A stretch of 64,000 nucleotides of DNA from contig NZ_JAGQCY010000009.1 of assembly GCF_024346455.1 (NCBI RefSeq), positions 62,001 through 126,000 on the forward strand. The letters are read 5' to 3'. Below the pieces are notes generated by a model, which did not search any database, was not told the DNA's origin, and saw only the letters and a list, made by a program, of their open reading frames with translations. Every line of letters starts with the position of its first letter. The stretch's first letter is position 1. The DNA is from Cyanobium sp. Aljojuca 7A6 (GTDB lineage: Bacteria > Cyanobacteriota > Cyanobacteriia > PCC-6307 > Cyanobiaceae). The position numbers and the translations under genes are program-made. Of this stretch, positions 27,208 through 36,217 are shown piece after piece.

Positions 27208-28455
27208 ATGGGACCCAGGAGAATTCTGGTGCTGGGCGGCGGTTTTGCCGGCCTGTGGAGTGCCCTGGCGGCCGCTCGCCAGCTCGATCAGCTGGGTCTC
27301 GCTCCAGACGCCGTGGAGGTGCTGCTCGTCAATCGCGACGCTTTCCACGGCATCCGTGTGCGCAATTACGAGCCCGACCTCACACCACTCAGGGTCCCCC
27401 TGGAGGCGGTGCTGGCTCCCGCCGGGGTCCGCTGGCTGGTGGGGGAGGTCGGCTCCATCGACCTGGCCGCCCGAACGGTCACGGTGCTGTCGGAGTCTTG
27501 GCCCCAGAACCTTGCCTACGACCGGCTGGTCTTCGCCCTGGGCAGCCAGCTGCTGCGGCCCGAGGTCCCCGGCCTGGTTGAGCACGGCTTCGATGTCGAC
27601 ACCTATGCCGGAGCCTCCAAGCTTGCAATGCACCTGCAGGCCTTGGTGCAGCACCCCGAAGCACCTGGCCAGTTCACGGCCGTGGTGGTGGGGGCCGGCC
27701 TGACAGGGATTGAGGCCGCCTGCGAGCTGCCGGCACGGCTGCGGTCCGTTCAGGAGCGCGCCGGCCTGGCCCAGCCGCTGCGGGTCGTGCTGGTGGATCA
27801 CAACCCCAAGGTGGGCTCCGACATGGGCGACGCGGCGCGGCCCGTGATCGAAGAGGCCCTGGCCGCCCTGGGCGTGGAGCTGCGGCTCGGGGTCCGGGTG
27901 GACGGCCTCGATGGCGCCTCGATCCGCTTCGATTCCGGCGAGATCCTGGCCACGTCAACGGTGCTCTGGTGCGCCGGCATGCGGGCCAGCCCGCTCACCG
28001 CCGGCTGTGGGGTGGCCACCGATGCCCTCGGCCGCCTGCCGGTGGATGCCGTTCTTCGGGTCGAGGGGCTCAGGGATGTGTTCGCTGCTGGCGACAGCGC
28101 CAACCTGGCGCTGGGTGATGGCCACACCTCGGTCATGTCCTGTCAGCACGGCCGGCCCATGGGCCGGTTCGCCGGGCACAACGCGGTCTGCGATCTGCTG
28201 GGTCTGCCGCTGTTGCCGCTGCGGATCGATTGGTACACCACCATCCTGGATCTGGGTCCCTGGGGGGCCCTCTACACCGAAGGCTGGGACCGCCAGGTCG
28301 TGGCCACCGGGGAGACGGCCAAACGCACCAAACGTCTGATCAACGGCGTGCGCATCGTCCCGCCCCTGAACGGCGACCGGGCCGAGATCCTCGCCGCCGC
28401 CGCTCCGGTGATCCAGCGCCCTCCACCGCTCCAGCCCCTGGGGAGCCAGCGATGA
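27208..28455 (+). CDS. NDH-2-like NAD(P)H dehydrogenase (FAD)
   Basis: 415-residue single-subunit flavoprotein of the type II NADH dehydrogenase family. The FAD-binding ILVLGGGFAGLWSA is at the N terminus. The second nucleotide-binding motif is VVVGAGLTGIEAACEL near residue 155, and the FAD-closing motif is VFAAGDSANL near 293. It likely passes electrons from NAD(P)H to a quinone at the membrane face. The ATG at 27208 was chosen over the adjacent GTG at 27205. It overlaps the next gene by four bases (ATGA), suggesting the two enzymes are made together. Confidence 0.85.
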   Translation: MGPRRILVLGGGFAGLWSALAAARQLDQLGLAPDAVEVLLVNRDAFHGIRVRNYEPDLTPLRVPLEAVLAPAGVRWLVGEVGSIDLAARTVTVLSESWPQNLAYDRLVFALGSQLLRPEVPGLVEHGFDVDTYAGASKLAMHLQALVQHPEAPGQFTAVVVGAGLTGIEAACELPARLRSVQERAGLAQPLRVVLVDHNPKVGSDMGDAARPVIEEALAALGVELRLGVRVDGLDGASIRFDSGEILATSTVLWCAGMRASPLTAGCGVATDALGRLPVDAVLRVEGLRDVFAAGDSANLALGDGHTSVMSCQHGRPMGRFAGHNAVCDLLGLPLLPLRIDWYTTILDLGPWGALYTEGWDRQVVATGETAKRTKRLINGVRIVPPLNGDRAEILAAAAPVIQRPPPLQPLGSQR

Positions 28456-30647
28456 GCTCCCCTGGGCAGGAGGACTCCCCCGGTGCACCCGTGGGACGCC
28501 TGTTGGCGATCGCCCTTGTGCTGGCTGGGGTGACCCTGTTCTTCAGCCAGGGCTGGTACCGCCAGCTGGATCTCGCTGCGCTGCAGGCCTCCCGCAGCCA
28601 GCTCGTGGCCTGGCGCCAGGCGGCCCCGCTGGCCACCGCTGCCGCGTATCTCCTGGTGTACGTGCTGGCGACAGGGCTCTCCCTGCCGGGCGCCACCGTG
28701 CTCACCCTGGCAGGAGGCGCCGTCTTCGGCCTGCTCCAGGGCACGCTGCTGGTCTCACTCGGCTCCACCCTCGGCGCCACGGTGGCCTGCCTGCTGGCCC
28801 GGACCTTGTTGCGGGAGCCGGTGCGGCGCCGTTTCGGCTCCCGCCTGGGGCCGATCGAGGCTGGCGTCCGCCGTGACGGTGCCAGCTACTTGCTCAGTCT
28901 GCGGCTGGTGCCGGTGGTGCCGTTTTTCCTGGTCAACCTGCTGATGGGCCTCACCCCCATGCCCCTGCGCTCGTTTGCCTTTGTGTCCCAGCTGGGCATG
29001 CTGCCGGCCACCCTGGTGTACGTGAACGCCGGCACCCAGCTGGGCCAGCTCACCGGCCTGAAGGGCCTCCTTTCGCCCGCCCTGCTCGGCTCTTTCGCCC
29101 TGCTGGGCCTGCTGCCCTGGATCGTCAAGCTGCTGCAGGGCCGCTGGCGGCTCTGGCGGCTATACCGCCCCTGGAGCCGCCCCCGCCATTTCGATCGCAA
29201 CCTGATCGTCATCGGCGCCGGGGCGGCTGGCCTCGTCACCGCCTACATCGCCGCCACGGTGCGGGCCAAGGTGACCCTGATCGAGCGGGCCCGCATGGGT
29301 GGCGACTGCCTCAACACCGGCTGCGTGCCCAGCAAGGCCCTGATCAGCTCCGCCCGCCTGGCCGCCCGCCTGCGCCATGCCGACCGCTACGGCCTCAGCC
29401 CCATGGAGCCCCAGGTGGATCTGCGCCGGGTGCTGGAGCGGGTGCGGCAGAAGGTGGCGGCCATTGCCCCCCACGACAGCGTCGAGCGCTACACAGCCCT
29501 GGGCGTAGATGTGCGCCTCGGCCAGGCCCGCCTGGTGAGCCCCTGGGAGGTGGCGATCACCGCCGCCGATGGCAGCGAGACCGTGCTGTCGGCCCGCGCC
29601 ATCGTGCTGGCCACTGGGGCCGCGCCGGTGATTCCGGCGGTGCCCGGCATCGCTTCCGTGCGGGTGCTCACCAGTGAAACCCTCTGGGACGCCCTGGCCG
29701 AGCACCCGTCCCCCCGGCCCAGCCTGGTGGTGCTGGGCGGCGGGCCGATCGGCTGCGAACTGGCCCAGGCCCTGGCCCAGCTGGGCCTGCCCGTGACCCT
29801 GCTGCAACGCAACACCCGGCTCCTGCCGCGGGAAGATCCGGAGGTGGGGGCGCTGCTGCGCGAGGTGCTGGAGCGCGATGGCGTGCGGGTGCACACCGGA
29901 TGCCGCATGGAGCGCGTCAAGTCCACGGCCGCGGGCGGCGTGCAGGTTCACTTCCAGGATGGCGGTGGCGGCGGTGGCGTCGAGGCCGACGAACTGCTCT
30001 GTGCCGTGGGCCGCCAGGCCCGGTTGGAGGGCCACGGTCTGGAGGCCCTCGGTATCCCCACGGGCCGCACCATCGATACCAGCCCCCACCTGCAGACCCT
30101 CTACCCCAACATCTATGCCGCCGGGGATGCGGCCGGCCCCTGGCAGTTCACCCACACGGCGGCCCACCAGGCCTGGTACGCGGCCGTCAACGGTCTGTTT
30201 GATCCGGTGCGCTTCGCCGTCGATGGCCGCGTCATTCCGCGCACCACCTTCACTGACCCGGAGGTGGCCCGGGTGGGGCTGAGCGAGTCGGAGGCGATGG
30301 AGCAGGGGGTGGCCTTCGAGGTCACCCGCTTCGACCTGGCCGAGCTGGATCGGGCCATCGTCGAATCCGCCGAAACCGGCTTCGTGAAGGTGCTCACCGT
30401 GCCTGGCAAGGACAGGATTCTGGGGGTCACGATCGTGGCGGAGCAGGCCGGGGAGCTGCTGGCTGAATTCGTGCTGGCGATGAAGTGGAACCTGGGCCTG
30501 GGCAAGGTGATGGGGGCGATCCACGCCTATCCCACCCTGGCGGAAGCCAACAAGTACGCCGCTGGGGCCTGGAAGAAGGCCCATGCCCCCCAGCGCACCC
30601 TGGCCCTACTGGAACGGTTTCACACCTGGCGTCGCGGCGGCGGATAG
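28452..30647 (+). CDS. TVP38/TMEM64 membrane domain fused to a pyridine nucleotide-disulfide oxidoreductase
   Basis: 731-residue fusion. Residues 1-235 form a TVP38/TMEM64 (SNARE-associated/DedA-like) membrane domain with several helices, including LSLPGATVLTLAGGAVFGLL and RLVPVVPFFLVNLLMG. From about 248 the soluble part resembles mercuric reductase and dihydrolipoamide dehydrogenase. It has IVIGAGAAGLVTA, a redox-active pair Cys286/Cys291 in GGDCLNTGCVPSK, a second Rossmann motif VVLGGGPIGCELAQA, YAAGDAAGPWQFTH, and the C-terminal HAYPTLAEANK with the catalytic His and Glu. There is no N-terminal mercury-binding domain and no C-terminal Cys pair, so mercury reduction is unlikely. The electron acceptor is unknown. 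The 3' end overlaps the convergent TspO-like gene by 42 bases. Confidence 0.85.
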   Translation: MSSPGQEDSPGAPVGRLLAIALVLAGVTLFFSQGWYRQLDLAALQASRSQLVAWRQAAPLATAAAYLLVYVLATGLSLPGATVLTLAGGAVFGLLQGTLLVSLGSTLGATVACLLARTLLREPVRRRFGSRLGPIEAGVRRDGASYLLSLRLVPVVPFFLVNLLMGLTPMPLRSFAFVSQLGMLPATLVYVNAGTQLGQLTGLKGLLSPALLGSFALLGLLPWIVKLLQGRWRLWRLYRPWSRPRHFDRNLIVIGAGAAGLVTAYIAATVRAKVTLIERARMGGDCLNTGCVPSKALISSARLAARLRHADRYGLSPMEPQVDLRRVLERVRQKVAAIAPHDSVERYTALGVDVRLGQARLVSPWEVAITAADGSETVLSARAIVLATGAAPVIPAVPGIASVRVLTSETLWDALAEHPSPRPSLVVLGGGPIGCELAQALAQLGLPVTLLQRNTRLLPREDPEVGALLREVLERDGVRVHTGCRMERVKSTAAGGVQVHFQDGGGGGGVEADELLCAVGRQARLEGHGLEALGIPTGRTIDTSPHLQTLYPNIYAAGDAAGPWQFTHTAAHQAWYAAVNGLFDPVRFAVDGRVIPRTTFTDPEVARVGLSESEAMEQGVAFEVTRFDLAELDRAIVESAETGFVKVLTVPGKDRILGVTIVAEQAGELLAEFVLAMKWNLGLGKVMGAIHAYPTLAEANKYAAGAWKKAHAPQRTLALLERFHTWRRGGG

Positions 30648-31055
30648 GAACGGGTCGGTGTTGTGCAGGGCCACATTCACCGCCGCCACCAGCAGGCCAG
30701 CCACCGTGTCCGCCGCCGCCAGTACCGGGCTGTGCAGCCAGAAGAAGAAGGTGGTGAACACGGCGAACAGCAGCCAGCCCACTCCTTCTGAGACCACGAC
30801 CAGTTGCCTTCGCCGGCTTGGCGCGACATCCAGATTGGCGACGCGGGCCAAGGCCACCAGGGAGGTGATGTTCAGCGCCAGCCACAGGGGGGCGAACAGC
30901 CAGTCCGGGGGGGCGTAGGAGGGAAGATGGAACGCCGTATAAAAGGCGGCGTCGCCACGCACCCCCGCCGGCCAGAAGCTGACGGCATTGGCGGCCACCT
31001 GAATCACGGCGCCGTGCCACCAGCGGAACCGCGGTGCCGGGGCCAAGGAGCTCAC
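30606..31055 (-). CDS. TspO/MBR-like membrane protein
   Basis: 149 residues with about five hydrophobic helices. The TspO-type segment is PSYAPPDWLFAPLWLALNITSLVALARV (about residues 48-75), resembling the family's P-x-W-x-x-P-x-W-x-x-LY core, though Trp content is modest. TspO proteins bind porphyrins or related ligands and modulate stress and pigment responses. The GTG at 31055 overlaps the VOC gene stop by four bases (GTGA) and is the best start. Its 3' end overlaps the fusion gene on the opposite strand. Confidence 0.68.
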   Translation of the reverse strand: MSSLAPAPRFRWWHGAVIQVAANAVSFWPAGVRGDAAFYTAFHLPSYAPPDWLFAPLWLALNITSLVALARVANLDVAPSRRRQLVVVSEGVGWLLFAVFTTFFFWLHSPVLAAADTVAGLLVAAVNVALHNTDPFLSAAATPGVKPFQ

Positions 31056-31423
31056 GTCTGGGAGTGGAGCCCGATGCTGTTGCCTTCGGTGTCGAGCACC
31101 AGGCTCATGAAGCCGTAGGCGCCGATCGACATCTTCGCTTTGAGCACCGTGCCGCCGGCGGCCGCCACCCGGCTTTCTTCCACGGCGCAATCGTCGCAGT
31201 GGAAATAGATCAGGGTGCCGCCTCCCCCCGGGGCCATGCCCTCCATTTTCGCCAGGGCGCCTCCGGCTCCCACCTGATCGTTCTGCATCGGGAAGGCGTA
31301 GTACTCCATGCCCGCCTCCCCCATGGATTCCAGGCTCACCTCAAACACGGTTTCGTAGAAGGCCCGGGCCCGGGCCATGTCGTCGACATACAGCTCGAAC
31401 CAGATGACGGGGTTGACGGCCAT
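31052..31423 (-). CDS. VOC (glyoxalase/bleomycin resistance-like) protein
   Basis: 123 residues with two beta-alpha-beta-beta-beta modules typical of the vicinal-oxygen-chelate fold. It starts NPVIWFELYVDDMARARAFYE and ends FMSLVLDTEGNSIGLHSQT. Metal-site residues are incomplete compared with true glyoxalase I, so the reaction is unknown. It is translationally coupled to the TspO-like gene. Confidence 0.82.
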   Translation of the reverse strand: MAVNPVIWFELYVDDMARARAFYETVFEVSLESMGEAGMEYYAFPMQNDQVGAGGALAKMEGMAPGGGGTLIYFHCDDCAVEESRVAAAGGTVLKAKMSIGAYGFMSLVLDTEGNSIGLHSQT

Positions 31424-31469
31424 GGGTGCGAGGTGATTTTGGGCTGAGATTAAGCCAGGAATTCGGGAT

Positions 31470-32846
31470 TCAACCCGCCACCCCCTGCTGTTGCCGGGAG
31501 CTGGCAGCGCCCCAGTTCTCCTTCACCAGCTGGCGGGCCCGGCCCAGGGCCAGGGCGCCGGCGGGCACGTCATTGGTGAGGGTGGAGCCGGCCCCGACCG
31601 TCACCCCGGCGCCGAGGGTGATCGGTGCCACCAGCACTGAATTGGCACCTGTCTTGCTGCCGCCACCGATCACGGTGCGGTGCTTGCGCACCCCATCAAA
31701 GTTGGCGGTCACCGTGCCGGCGCCGATGTTCACCTCAGCGCCCAGGTCGGCGTCGCCCAGATAGCTGAGGTGGTTGGCCTTGCAGCCCTCCCCCAGCTGG
31801 CTGTTCTTGACCTCCACGAAATTGCCGATGCGGCAGCCGGCGGCCAGACGGGCGCCGGCCCGCAGCTGGGCGAACGGACCGATGACGCAGCCGGGCTCTA
31901 CATGGCTGTCACGCAGCACCGAATGGAGCACCTCCACCCCGGCGGCCAGGTGGCTGTTCTCGATCAGACAGCCCGGGCCGATGCGGCAGCCCTCGCCGAT
32001 GCTGCTGACCCCCCGGAAGTGGCACTGGGGCTCCACCAGCACGTCGCGGCCGAAGTGGGTGTGCTCACTGAGGGTGCAGCTGGCAGGATCGGTGAAGCTC
32101 ACCCCTTCGGCCATCCAGTGGCGCCGCAGCCGCTCCTGCAGCACCGCCTCGCAGTGGGCCAGTTGCTGGCGGTCGTTGATGCCGGCCACCTCGTTGGGGT
32201 CGTCCACCGCCAGGTGCATGGCTGGCTGCAGCAGGGCCACGGTGTCGGTGAGGTAGAGCTCGCCCTGGTCGTTGTCGCTGCTCAGGCTGGGCAGCACGGC
32301 GGCAAGGCGGGCCCAGTCGAAGCAGTAGATGCCGGCGTTGGTGAGGGTGTTGCCGAGCTGCTCTGCCTTGCAGTCGCGGTGTTCCACGATCCCGCTCACC
32401 TGGCCCGCCGCGTCGGCGAAAACGCGGCCGTAGCCGCTGGGGTCGGCCAGGCGGGCGGTGAGCAGGGTCACCGCGGCGCCACTGGCACGATGCGTAGCCA
32501 GCAGTTGCTCCAGGGTTTCGGGCCGCAGCAGGGGCACATCACCGTTGAGCACCAGCAGCTCCCCCTCAAAGCCCGCGAGGGGTTGGAGCAGTTGCTGCAC
32601 GGCATGGCCGGTGCCGTTCTGGGGCTGCTGCAGGACGAATTCCAGCCCCTCCACGCCAGCGAGGGTGCGCTCAACCCGTTCCGCCTGGTGCCCGACCACC
32701 AGCAGCTGGCGGTCGGGGGCGAGCCGGTGGCAGCTGCCCAGCACCCGTTCCACCAGGGTCGCCCCGGCTAGGGGCTGGAGCACCTTCGGCAGGGCACTCT
32801 TCATGCGGGTCCCTTTCCCGGCGGCCAGGACGGCAACGGCGAGCAT
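31470..32846 (-). CDS. glmU: Bifunctional UDP-GlcNAc pyrophosphorylase/glucosamine-1-P acetyltransferase
   Basis: Makes UDP-GlcNAc for peptidoglycan and lipopolysaccharide, 458 residues. The N-terminal uridylyltransferase starts [18 protein letters not shown] and has GDVPLLRP. The C-terminal half is a left-handed beta-helix with repeating hexapeptides (for example [29 protein letters not shown]) and the catalytic His in KHRTVIGGG. The ATG at 32846 places the Rossmann motif at the correct distance. Confidence 0.95.
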   Translation of the reverse strand: MLAVAVLAAGKGTRMKSALPKVLQPLAGATLVERVLGSCHRLAPDRQLLVVGHQAERVERTLAGVEGLEFVLQQPQNGTGHAVQQLLQPLAGFEGELLVLNGDVPLLRPETLEQLLATHRASGAAVTLLTARLADPSGYGRVFADAAGQVSGIVEHRDCKAEQLGNTLTNAGIYCFDWARLAAVLPSLSSDNDQGELYLTDTVALLQPAMHLAVDDPNEVAGINDRQQLAHCEAVLQERLRRHWMAEGVSFTDPASCTLSEHTHFGRDVLVEPQCHFRGVSSIGEGCRIGPGCLIENSHLAAGVEVLHSVLRDSHVEPGCVIGPFAQLRAGARLAAGCRIGNFVEVKNSQLGEGCKANHLSYLGDADLGAEVNIGAGTVTANFDGVRKHRTVIGGGSKTGANSVLVAPITLGAGVTVGAGSTLTNDVPAGALALGRARQLVKENWGAASSRQQQGVAG

Positions 32847-32941
32847 CGGCGGCGGCGGGGCGTCTGCGCCGGAATCTACCGGTGCCCTAAGGAGCAGCCC
32901 AGTGCGTTGATCGCTCCCCACGACCCCAAGCAACAGCCAGC

Positions 32942-34288
32942 TCAGTGGCGCAGGCGGGTCAGGTCCTCCCAGAAGCCTGGGTAGGAGACGGCGGCGGCCT
33001 CCGCTCGACGCAGGCAGGTGTCGCCGCGGGCCACCAGGGAGGCCACCGCCAGGCTCATCGCCACCCGGTGATCGGTTTCGCTGTCCACCTCGGCCCCGTG
33101 CAACGGGGTCGGGCCTTCGATGCTGAGGCCATCGGCATGCTCCTCGAGCCTGGCCCCCATGGCTGTCAGCTGACGGGCCATCACCGCCAGCCGGTCGGTC
33201 TCCTTCACCCGCAGCTCGGCGGCGCCGCTGATGCGGCTGACTCCCTCGGCGCAGCAGGCCGCCACCGCCAGCACAGGGATTTCATCCACCAGGCGGGGGA
33301 TCATCGGTTCCTCGATGCGGAAGGCCCGCAGGGGGCCGTGCTGCACGCGCAGATCCCCCACCGGTTCGCCGGCCACATCGCGGGCGTTGAGCACGCTGAT
33401 CAGGGCGCCCATCGCGGTCAGGACATCGAGAATGCCGGTGCGGCTGGGGTTGAGGCCGACGTTTTCAACGGTGACATCGGCCCCCGGGGTGATCGCCGCC
33501 GCCACCAGCCAGAAGGCGGCCGAACTGATGTCACCGGGGATCACCACCGTCTGGCCCCGCAGGCTCGGGCCGGGCTTCACGGTGATGAAGCGGCCCTGGT
33601 CGCCATCCACCACGAGGTCGGCGCCGAAGGCCCGCAGCATCCGCTCGCTGTGGTCGCGGGTGGGGGCCGGTTCGATCACGGTGGTGGGACCGCTTGCCGT
33701 CAGGGCGGCCAGCAGCAGGGCGCTCTTCACCTGGGCCGACGCCACCGGCGTGCCGATCACACCGCCATGGAGGGTCTGGCCCTGCACGGCCAGGGGGGCC
33801 AGATTGCCGTTCTCGCGCCCCTGGATCCGGGCCCCCATGTGAGCCAGGGGAAGTCCCACCCGGCCCATGGGCCTGGAACGCAGGGAGGCGTCCCCGGTGA
33901 GCACGAAGTGACGCCCGGCGCGGCCAGCCAGCAACCCCAGCATCAACCGCATGGTGGTGCCGGAGTTGCCGCAGTCGAGCACGTCGTCGGGCTCTTTCAG
34001 CCCGTCGAGCCCCACCCCCTCCACGCTCACCGGCTGGCCGGCGCTGATCGCCGAGACCGTCACGCCCATGGCCCGCAGGCAGGCGGCGGTGCTGAGCGGG
34101 TCCTCAGCGGGCAACAGCCCTTCGATGCGGGTGGGTCCTTCGGCGATGGCCCCGAACAGAAGCGAACGGTGGGAAATGGATTTATCGCCGGGCACCTTCA
34201 CACTTCCCCTCAGGCTGCCGCCGGCCGGCAGCATCAGGGGCGCCGGTAGGGCGGCCACGCTCGCTTCGACGCCCGCGGAAGAGGACAA
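32942..34288 (-). CDS. aroA: 3-phosphoshikimate 1-carboxyvinyltransferase (EPSP synthase)
   Basis: Sixth step of the shikimate pathway, joining PEP and shikimate-3-phosphate, 448 residues. The start of the fold is [18 protein letters not shown] (about 30-47). The PEP site is [18 protein letters not shown], and [10 protein letters not shown] and [12 protein letters not shown] follow. In many bacteria the corresponding PEP loop reads NAGTAx[11 protein letters not shown] is the class II type, which is often glyphosate-tolerant by family knowledge. It lies upstream of glmU on the same strand with a 95-base gap. Confidence 0.95.
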   Translation of the reverse strand: MSSSAGVEASVAALPAPLMLPAGGSLRGSVKVPGDKSISHRSLLFGAIAEGPTRIEGLLPAEDPLSTAACLRAMGVTVSAISAGQPVSVEGVGLDGLKEPDDVLDCGNSGTTMRLMLGLLAGRAGRHFVLTGDASLRSRPMGRVGLPLAHMGARIQGRENGNLAPLAVQGQTLHGGVIGTPVASAQVKSALLLAALTASGPTTVIEPAPTRDHSERMLRAFGADLVVDGDQGRFITVKPGPSLRGQTVVIPGDISSAAFWLVAAAITPGADVTVENVGLNPSRTGILDVLTAMGALISVLNARDVAGEPVGDLRVQHGPLRAFRIEEPMIPRLVDEIPVLAVAACCAEGVSRISGAAELRVKETDRLAVMARQLTAMGARLEEHADGLSIEGPTPLHGAEVDSETDHRVAMSLAVASLVARGDTCLRRAEAAAVSYPGFWEDLTRLRH

Positions 34289-34344
34289 GAGTGTGGCGCC
34301 AACTGGAGCGATCCTATGGAGCGACCGGTTCCTGGCCGCTTCGT

Positions 34345-34674
34345 TCAGGGTCGGATGCCGATCGCCCGCAGCTTGGACGACAGGCCCCAGACCTCCACCA
34401 CCAGCCGGTGCCAGGCGGTGATCGTCTCCATGGCCAGGCCCATCGGCTTGGGGGCAGCGGCTCGCAGGGCCCGCGCCGCCGCCAGGGACCGGCGCGCTTC
34501 TTCAAGCCGCTCGCCCAGGTTGGCCTGGTCGCCGGCGGCCAGCACAGTCTCCGGGCAGTGCTGCAGCAGCAACAGGCCGCGATCAAAGGATTCGGCGTAG
34601 TCCTGCAGCAGTGGCACCAGGATCTCCTCCAGCAGGGGGCCGGTGGGATCGGGCAGGGAAGGGGCGGACTCCAT
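34345..34674 (-). CDS. DUF2605 family protein
   Basis: 109-residue soluble helical protein of a cyanobacteria-specific family. The core is [20 protein letters not shown], then [20 protein letters not shown] and [20 protein letters not shown]. Function is unknown. The ATG at 34674 ([10 protein letters not shown]) was chosen; the frame continues upstream into the promoter of the divergent DUF547 gene. It is 56 bases upstream of aroA and may share its transcript. Confidence 0.75.
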   Translation of the reverse strand: MESAPSLPDPTGPLLEEILVPLLQDYAESFDRGLLLLQHCPETVLAAGDQANLGERLEEARRSLAAARALRAAAPKPMGLAMETITAWHRLVVEVWGLSSKLRAIGIRP

Positions 34675-34768
34675 TCGATCAGCGTAGGAATTCCTGCCGT
34701 CATCTCCCCGGTACGGATCACCAGTCCCTGGCAGGGACATGGAACGATGGCTCCGGAAGGGTTGCCCC

Positions 34769-35455
34769 ATGACTGACGTTGCTGCCTGGGATGGCCTCAT
34801 CCGCCGCTACGTCGATGGCGCTGGTCGGGTGGACTACGGCACCTGGCAGCGACAGGGCGCTGGCGAACTGGAGGACTGGCTGGCGGCCCAGCGCCCCTTT
34901 GATTCGGAGCCCAACTCCACGGCCGACGCCATGGCCCTGTGGATCAACCTTTACAACGCGCTGGTGATCAAGGAGGTGCTGGCACGCTTCCCGCTGGCCT
35001 CGATTCGCCCCACCATCGCAGGGGTGCCCAACTGGCCGGCGTTCCTGGCCTTCTTTTCCCGGCCGGTGATCAGCCTGCAGGGCCAGCCCCTCAGCCTCAA
35101 CCGCATCGAGCACGAGATTCTTCGCCCTCGATTCGGCGACCCCCGCCTTCATTTCGCCCTGGTCTGCGCCGCTGTCGGCTGCCCCCTGCTCCGTCCTGAG
35201 GCCTACCGGGCCGACCGGCTTGAGGCCCAGTTGGAGGAGGACGCTCTGCGCTTTCTGCTGAATCCACAGAAGCTGCATTTCGATCAGGCCAGCGGCCGCC
35301 TGCACTGCAGCCGGATCTTCCAGTGGTACCGCCAGGACTTCCTGGCGGTGGCCCCCTCCATCGCCGCCTACGTGGGCCGCTACCTCCCGGAGCTGGCGCT
35401 GCCGGCGGGCGTCCGGCTCCGCTACCTCCCCTACGACTGGGCACTCAACGGCTGA
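34769..35455 (+). CDS. DUF547 domain protein
   Basis: 228 residues, essentially a single DUF547 domain. The signature is AMALWINLYNALVIKEVLARFP (about 52-73), then VISLQGQPLSLNRIEHEILR, PRLHFALVCAAVGCPLLRPEAY and a C-terminal VRLRYLPYDWALN. It resembles papain-fold-like proteins with conserved Asn/His/Cys residues, but no activity is established. No signal peptide is evident. The ATG at 34769 is preferred; an ATG at 34739 is possible. Confidence 0.82.
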   Translation: MTDVAAWDGLIRRYVDGAGRVDYGTWQRQGAGELEDWLAAQRPFDSEPNSTADAMALWINLYNALVIKEVLARFPLASIRPTIAGVPNWPAFLAFFSRPVISLQGQPLSLNRIEHEILRPRFGDPRLHFALVCAAVGCPLLRPEAYRADRLEAQLEEDALRFLLNPQKLHFDQASGRLHCSRIFQWYRQDFLAVAPSIAAYVGRYLPELALPAGVRLRYLPYDWALNG

Positions 35456-35458
35456 GCC

Positions 35459-36217
35459 TCAATCGCTGATCTGGCCATAGAAGCGTCTGAGCCGCGAGGC
35501 CGGTACGCCCAGGCCCCACAGCAGGCCGATCATCAGGTAGATCCCGGTGGCCTGCCAGGAGCCCCAGCGCGCCACCCGGCGGTCGGAGGACTCCACCACC
35601 CGGTTGAGCTGCCGGATGCGGCCCAGCCGGCCGAGTCGCTCGCACAGATCGGCGTCCTCCATGATCGGCAGGCTGGCGTCGAAGCCGCCGCAGCGCTCGA
35701 AGTCGCGCCGGCGGCAGAACATCACCTGGTCGCCGAACAGCACCCGGAAGCCCTTGAGGACGTAGCGATGGGGCCGGAAGAGCAGCGCCGCGTAATGGGT
35801 CTTGAGGGCGTTGTGCAGGCTCACGCCCCAACGGGTACGGCGCTCACCCCGCATCAGCGCAATGAAGCCACCGCCGCTGACGGCCGGGTCGGCCAGGGTG
35901 GTGGCCACCAGCAGCACCAGATCCGAAGGCACCAGGGTGTCGGCATGGAGGAAGCAGAGGATTTCGCCGCGGGCCACGGCCGCGCCCTGGTTCATCTGCA
36001 CCGCCCGCCCTGTCCGCTGCGAGCGGATGACCTGGCAGTCGTGAACGTGGGCCTTGGCCAGAGTGGCATCGGTGCTGCCGCCATCCACCACGATCACCTC
36101 ATCGGCCGCCGGATCGAGGATCTCCAGCTGGTTGAGGGTGCGGCCCAGGTGAGCGGCTTCGTTGAGGGTCGGGATAATGATCGAAACCGACGGCGCTATC
36201 ACCTTGCTGCGTAACAA
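35459..36217 (-). CDS. TIGR04283-type glycosyltransferase (arsenosugar biosynthesis family)
   Basis: 252-residue GT-A glycosyltransferase. It has SIIIPTLNEAAHLGRTL at the N terminus, VDGGSTDATLAKA, the donor-metal region FLHADTLVP, and VLFGDQVMFCRRRDFERCGGF followed by MEDADLCERL. A C-terminal hydrophobic segment (GIYLMIGLLWGLGVP) suggests membrane association. The named family includes a proposed arsenosugar step, but no arsM or radical-SAM arsS partner is adjacent, so the acceptor is uncertain. Its 5' end overlaps the UbiG-like gene on the opposite strand. Confidence 0.82.
   Translation of the reverse strand: MLRSKVIAPSVSIIIPTLNEAAHLGRTLNQLEILDPAADEVIVVDGGSTDATLAKAHVHDCQVIRSQRTGRAVQMNQGAAVARGEILCFLHADTLVPSDLVLLVATTLADPAVSGGGFIALMRGERRTRWGVSLHNALKTHYAALLFRPHRYVLKGFRVLFGDQVMFCRRRDFERCGGFDASLPIMEDADLCERLGRLGRIRQLNRVVESSDRRVARWGSWQATGIYLMIGLLWGLGVPASRLRRFYGQISD

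Noticed and set aside
28452-30647. Mercuric reductase (merA) annotation of the fusion protein
   Set aside because: The C-terminal vicinal cysteines and the N-terminal mercury-binding domain are missing and no mer genes are nearby, so only the general disulfide-reductase family is supported.
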